A DNA stretch of 8,012 nucleotides, from contig JAZOVD010000022.1 of assembly GCA_045658525.1 (NCBI GenBank), forward strand, positions 1 through 8,012, read 5' to 3'. This stretch comes from SIG673 sp045658525 (GTDB lineage Bacteria; Bacillota; Clostridia; Oscillospirales; CAG-272). The translations under genes were made by a program, and so were the position numbers. The notes under the pieces are model-generated. The model had not been told where the DNA came from and ran no database searches. It saw only the letters and a list, made by a program, of their open reading frames with translations. Positions 4,628 through 8,012 of this stretch are shown here, piece after piece. Each line of letters opens with the position of its first letter. Position 1 is the stretch's first letter.

Positions 4628-5824
4628 ATGAAGATACTCGTACTTAACGCGGGAAGCTCCTCGCTCAAATACCAGCTTTTCAATATGGAAACGAAAGAGG
4701 TACTCGCAAAGGGACTTTGTGAGAGAATAGGAGCGGGCGGCACCGTTACACATAAGAGATCGGGAGCAGAGCCTTATTACGAGGAAACCGAGCTTTGCGA
4801 TCACGGAGCGGCTCTTAAAATAGTTCTCGGACTTCTTGTTTCAAAGGAATACGGAGTCATCTCCTCGGTAAAGGAGATAGACGCTGTCGGAAACAGAGTA
4901 GCGCACGGCGGAGAGCAGTGCAGAGAATCTACGGTCATAACCGAAAGCACGATAAAATATCTTGAAACGATAGTTCCGATAAATCCGCTTCACGGACCTC
5001 CCGCGATAGCAGGAATAAAGGCGTGTAAGGAGCTTATGCCCGACGTGCCTCAGGTAGCGGTATTCGATACGTCGTTCTATTCCGGAATAGAGGATTTCCG
5101 ATACATCTATCCGATACCCTACGAATACTACGAAAACGACAGGATCCGCCGTTACGGCTTCCACGGAACGTCGCACAGATACGTAAGCGCGGAGCTTGCG
5201 AGAGTTATGGGTAAGCCGATAGAGGAGCTTAAAATAGTTACCTGTCATCTCGGTAACGGTTCTTCCATTACAGCCGTTCAGAACGGTAAGGCGATAGATA
5301 CCTCGATGGGCTTTACTCCTCAGGAGGGAATAGCTATGGGAACCCGTTCGGGAAGCATCGATCCTACGGTAGTTACCTATCTTATGAGGACCAAGGGATA
5401 TACTCCCGACGAAATGGACAACATACTCAACAAAAAGAGCGGACTTCTCGGAATATCCGGTATGTCGAACGACTGCCGTAATCTTACCGCGGCGGCAAAC
5501 GACGGAGATAAGCGCGCGGAGCTTGCTCTCAAAATAATGACCAACGGAATAAAGCGTTATATCGGAGCTTACGCAGCGGAGATGAACGGACTTGACGCGC
5601 TCGTATTTACCGCGGGAATAGGCGAGAACCAGTTTAACGTCAGAAATATGGTCTGTAAGGATATGAGCTACCTCGGAATAGAGATAGACGAGGATAAGAA
5701 CGTAAACTTTGAGCGCGGCGTACCGTTTGATATAAGCGCGCCGGGAGCTAAGGTAAAGACGTGGATAATCCCCACGGATGAGGAATATATGATAGCGCTT
5801 GATACTCAGAGACTCGTATTCTGA
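4628..5824 (+). CDS. ackA: Acetate (short-chain acyl) kinase
   Basis: A 398-residue ASKHA-fold kinase of full family length. It converts acetyl- or propionyl-phosphate plus ADP to the acid plus ATP. The N-terminal signature LNAGSSSLKY (6-15) holds the catalytic-site Asn7. VGNRVAHGGE contains Arg90, VFDTSFY contains Asp147, GFHGTSHRYV contains His179, HLGNGSSI is at 207-214, GTRSGSIDP contains Arg240, and IPTDEE near the C terminus contains Glu385. All expected substrate, Mg and ATP residues are present, so it should be active. AAAGGA lies 9 nt before the ATG. No amphipathic encapsulation helix is visible at either end, so it probably works in the cytosol on acyl-phosphate made by PduL. Acetate versus propionate specificity cannot be read from the sequence; in an operon with pduP and pduL it acts as the ATP-harvesting last step. 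Confidence 0.98.
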   Translation: MKILVLNAGSSSLKYQLFNMETKEVLAKGLCERIGAGGTVTHKRSGAEPYYEETELCDHGAALKIVLGLLVSKEYGVISSVKEIDAVGNRVAHGGEQCRESTVITESTIKYLETIVPINPLHGPPAIAGIKACKELMPDVPQVAVFDTSFYSGIEDFRYIYPIPYEYYENDRIRRYGFHGTSHRYVSAELARVMGKPIEELKIVTCHLGNGSSITAVQNGKAIDTSMGFTPQEGIAMGTRSGSIDPTVVTYLMRTKGYTPDEMDNILNKKSGLLGISGMSNDCRNLTAAANDGDKRAELALKIMTNGIKRYIGAYAAEMNGLDALVFTAGIGENQFNVRNMVCKDMSYLGIEIDEDKNVNFERGVPFDISAPGAKVKTWIIPTDEEYMIALDTQRLVF

Positions 5825-5857
5825 GATAAAAAATAACGTTGAAGGGATAAAAATAAA

Positions 5858-7303
5858 ATGGCAGCGAATATCACCGAAGCGGAAATAAGAAAAATAGTTG
5901 AAAATATAATAAAAGGCAAGAGCGCGGAGAGCGATAAGGATTTCTCATCCACGCAGTATTGCGGCAGAAAGCTCATAGGAATATATGAGGATATGAACGA
6001 CGCCATCGACGCGGCTGAAAAGGGCTATAAAGCCGTAAGAGCTATGACGGTGGAGCAGAGAGAAAAGATAATAACCGAGATACGCCGTCTTACTCTCGAA
6101 GAAGCGCCGATAATGGCAGAGATAGGCGTTAAGGAAACGGGAATGGGTAAGGTCGAGCATAAAAGACTTAAACACATACTTGTCGCCGAAAAGACCCCCG
6201 GAACAGAGGATATAGTATCTAACGCAAAGACGGGAGATAACGGACTTACGCTTATCGAAATGGCTCCTTTCGGAGTAGTTGGAGCGATAACGCCCAGTAC
6301 TAACCCGTCCGAGACGGTCATCTGTAACTCAATGGGAATGATAGCGGCAGGTAACGGAGTCGTTTTCAACCCCCACCCCAACGCCATAGCTACATCAAAC
6401 TACGCGGTTGACCTTGTAAACAGAGCGTCGGCTCTCGCGGGCGGACCCGAGGTACTTGTTTGCTCTATGGTAAAGCCCACTATGGAGAGCGCGGCGATAA
6501 TGCAGTCGCACCCCAAGATAAGACTTCTCGTTTGTACAGGAGGTCCGGGCGTTGTTAAAGCGGTTCTTTCGTCGGGCAAAAAGGCGATAGGCGCGGGTGC
6601 GGGAAATCCACCTGTTATAGTTGACGATACTGCGGATATAAAGAAAGCGGGTAAGGATATAATCGACGGCTGTTCGTTTGATAACAACCTGCCCTGTATA
6701 GCTGAAAAAGAGGTATTTGCTTTCGATAGCATAGCGGATCAGCTTATTGCCGAGATGCAGAAGAACGGCGCTTATCTCATAACCAAGGAGCAGGCGGAAA
6801 AGCTTATACCGATAGTCCTTACGGAAAAAACATCAAAGAGCGGAAAGACGGTCAAGACCGTCAGCCGTGACTGTGTTGGACGCGATGCGGACGTACTGCT
6901 TGCAAAGATAGGAATAAACGTAGGAAAAGAAATACGTTGTATAATCTGTGAGACAGGATTTGAGCACGACTTCGTTCAGCACGAGCTTATGATGCCGATA
7001 CTTCCGATAGTAAGAGTAAGTAACATAGAGGAAGCCATAGAGCTTGCAGTCAAGGCGGAGCACGGAAACAGACATACCGCGCACATGCACTCAAAGAACA
7101 TAGACAGACTTTCGGCGTTCGCAAGAGCGGTAGAAACTACTATATTCGTAAAGAACGCGCCTTCTTACGCGGGCATAGGATTCGGCGGCGAGGGACATAC
7201 CACCTTCACGATAGCAGGGCCTACGGGCGAGGGAATAACCTCAGCAAGAAGCTTTACCAGACAGCGCCGTTGCGTAATGGCTGACAGCTTCAGAATAATA
7301 TGA
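5858..7303 (+). CDS. pduP: CoA-acylating aldehyde dehydrogenase, PduP/EutE type, with encapsulation peptide
   Basis: A 481-residue NAD-dependent aldehyde dehydrogenase that converts an aldehyde plus CoA to acyl-CoA in the compartment lumen. Residues 5-22 form an amphipathic helix typical of encapsulation peptides, followed by a Ser/Lys/Asp-rich linker (21-33) before the catalytic domain. The cofactor region includes GVVGAITPSTNPSETVICN (139-157) and GAGAGNPPVIVDDTADI (245-261). The catalytic cysteine is Cys280 in DNNLPC. The C terminus SARSFTRQRRCV (462-473) is typical for the family. AAGGG lies about 11 nt before the ATG. It is followed 13 nt later by pduL, which uses its product. Propionaldehyde and acetaldehyde are both possible substrates. 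No alcohol dehydrogenase (PduQ) is seen in the window to recycle the NADH. Confidence 0.97.
   Translation: MAANITEAEIRKIVENIIKGKSAESDKDFSSTQYCGRKLIGIYEDMNDAIDAAEKGYKAVRAMTVEQREKIITEIRRLTLEEAPIMAEIGVKETGMGKVEHKRLKHILVAEKTPGTEDIVSNAKTGDNGLTLIEMAPFGVVGAITPSTNPSETVICNSMGMIAAGNGVVFNPHPNAIATSNYAVDLVNRASALAGGPEVLVCSMVKPTMESAAIMQSHPKIRLLVCTGGPGVVKAVLSSGKKAIGAGAGNPPVIVDDTADIKKAGKDIIDGCSFDNNLPCIAEKEVFAFDSIADQLIAEMQKNGAYLITKEQAEKLIPIVLTEKTSKSGKTVKTVSRDCVGRDADVLLAKIGINVGKEIRCIICETGFEHDFVQHELMMPILPIVRVSNIEEAIELAVKAEHGNRHTAHMHSKNIDRLSAFARAVETTIFVKNAPSYAGIGFGGEGHTTFTIAGPTGEGITSARSFTRQRRCVMADSFRII
5870..5923 (+). other. Encapsulation peptide of the aldehyde dehydrogenase (residues 5-22)
   Basis: ITEAEIRKIVENIIKGKS has Ile/Val at spacings that put hydrophobic residues on one helix face and charged residues on the other, and is joined to the enzyme by a flexible linker. 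Such helices target PduP-type enzymes to the inside of the shell. Confidence 0.85.
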
Positions 7304-7316
7304 TAGGGGCAAGAGT

Positions 7317-7973
7317 ATGAATTATACGGAAAACGATATAAAAGAGCTGGTAGATCGCGTTATAGAAGCGGTTAAAGGCGGAAACGCGTCGGCAGGTGAT
7401 GGTGATATTCCCGTAGGTATATCAAACAGACATATACATCTTACCCGTGAGCACGTTGAGATACTTTTCGGAAAGGGATACGAGCTTACCAAGCTTAAAG
7501 ACCTTTCCCAGCCCGGTCAGTACGCCTGTAAGGAACAGCTTACGCTCGTAGGCCCGTCTATGAGAGCGATAGAGGGAGTTCGTGTCCTCGGCCCTGAGAG
7601 AAAGCAGTCGCAGGTAGAAATATCGAGAACCGATAGCTTCGTGCTGAAGGTCAAGCCGCCAGTAAGAGAGTCGGGTGACGTTGCAGGATCTGCGCCCGTG
7701 CTGATAGTTGGTCCTAAAGGCTCGGTACAGCTCACAGAGGGCTGTATAATAGCCAACCGCCATATACATATGAGCGAGGAGGACGGAGCTAAGTACGGAG
7801 TAAGGGACGGAGAATACGTTGACGTTGAGGTTAGCGGAGAGAGAAGAAGCCTTTTCTATGACGTACAGATAAGAGTAAGCGATAAATTCCGTCTGGAAAT
7901 GCACGTCGATACAGACGATGCTAACGCTGCGGGAATATCCAACGGAAGCAAGGTAAAGCTGATAAAGAGATAA
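7317..7973 (+). CDS. pduL: PduL phosphotransacylase with encapsulation peptide
   Basis: A 218-residue PduL-type phosphate acyltransferase, unrelated to the classical Pta. It converts acyl-CoA plus phosphate to acyl-phosphate and releases CoA inside the compartment. Two copies of the zinc-binding motif are present: SNRHIHL (36-42, His39 and His41) and ANRHIHM (146-152, His149 and His151). EMHVDTDDAN (194-203) provides another conserved His196, and GPERKQSQVE (92-101) carries the conserved Arg95 region. Residues 3-20 form an amphipathic helix like the one on PduP, with a Gly/Ser/Ala linker (21-30). AGGGG lies 7 nt before the ATG. It is only 13 nt after pduP, and acetate kinase in the same operon completes the acid-forming branch. 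Confidence 0.97.
   Translation: MNYTENDIKELVDRVIEAVKGGNASAGDGDIPVGISNRHIHLTREHVEILFGKGYELTKLKDLSQPGQYACKEQLTLVGPSMRAIEGVRVLGPERKQSQVEISRTDSFVLKVKPPVRESGDVAGSAPVLIVGPKGSVQLTEGCIIANRHIHMSEEDGAKYGVRDGEYVDVEVSGERRSLFYDVQIRVSDKFRLEMHVDTDDANAAGISNGSKVKLIKR
7323..7376 (+). other. Encapsulation peptide of PduL (residues 3-20)
   Basis: YTENDIKELVDRVIEAVK has the same pattern as the PduP peptide (T-E-x-x-I-x-x-hydrophobic-V-acid-x-hydrophobic-I), followed by a GGNASAGDGD linker. PduL proteins bound for shells carry such N-terminal helices; cytosolic ones lack them. Confidence 0.82.
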
Positions 7974-7993
7974 TTTTAACGGAGGACTTGCCT

Positions 7994-8012
7994 ATGATAT
8001 ACTTACACCTTA
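7994..8012 (+). CDS. Start of an unidentified next gene (3' end outside window)
   Basis: GGAGG at 7981-7985 is followed 8 nt later by ATG 7994, then an open frame reading MIYLHL to the window edge. The strong ribosome binding site and the 20-nt gap after pduL make it a real operon member. Six residues are too few to name a family. Confidence 0.65.

Overview
This window is a single-strand run of bacterial microcompartment (BMC) genes, all on the + strand. They encode shell proteins plus the lower half of an aldehyde-processing metabolosome. Every gap between genes is under about 60 nt except one of 219 nt (1414-1632). Nearly every gene has a strong purine-rich Shine-Dalgarno (GGAGG or AAAGGA). 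Ile is mostly coded by ATA and Arg often by AGA. Together these point to a low-to-moderate GC Gram-positive anaerobe, most likely a Clostridia member of the Ruminococcus/Oscillospiraceae kind. The taxon is an inference, not something the sequence proves.

Layout. Positions 1-1413 form a shell-protein block: the tail of one BMC-domain gene, a PduA-like hexamer gene, a divergent BMC-H gene, and two further near-copies of the PduA-like gene in tandem. Next is the 219-nt gap, which holds a perfect 19-bp inverted repeat and an AT-rich stretch. Positions 1633-3808 carry a BMC-P vertex pentamer (EutN/PduN type), a PduS-like flavin/Fe-S NADH-oxidising protein, and a PduT-like tandem-domain BMC-T with the pore cysteine expected to hold a [4Fe-4S] cluster. 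Positions 3837-4595 encode a DeoR-family repressor with a GTG start. Positions 4628-7973 encode acetate kinase, a CoA-acylating aldehyde dehydrogenase (PduP type) and a PduL phosphotransacylase. A further gene begins at 7994 and runs off the window.

How it works together (family knowledge plus inference). A signature enzyme outside the window makes an aldehyde inside the shell. PduP oxidises it to acyl-CoA, PduL converts that to acyl-phosphate and frees CoA, and acetate kinase makes ATP and a short-chain acid. PduP and PduL both carry N-terminal amphipathic helices that look like encapsulation peptides; acetate kinase does not. PduS and the Fe-S-type BMC-T are adjacent and are probably an electron path across the shell for recycling NADH.

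The signature enzyme is not in view, so the compartment type is not settled. The DeoR regulator (family ligands are usually sugar phosphates) and the gene set fit a fucose/rhamnose-to-1,2-propanediol compartment (GRM5-like or PVM-like) at least as well as a B12-dependent Pdu system. I see no mobile elements, tRNA or rRNA genes, CRISPR arrays or convincing promoter. The operon promoter is presumably upstream of position 1.
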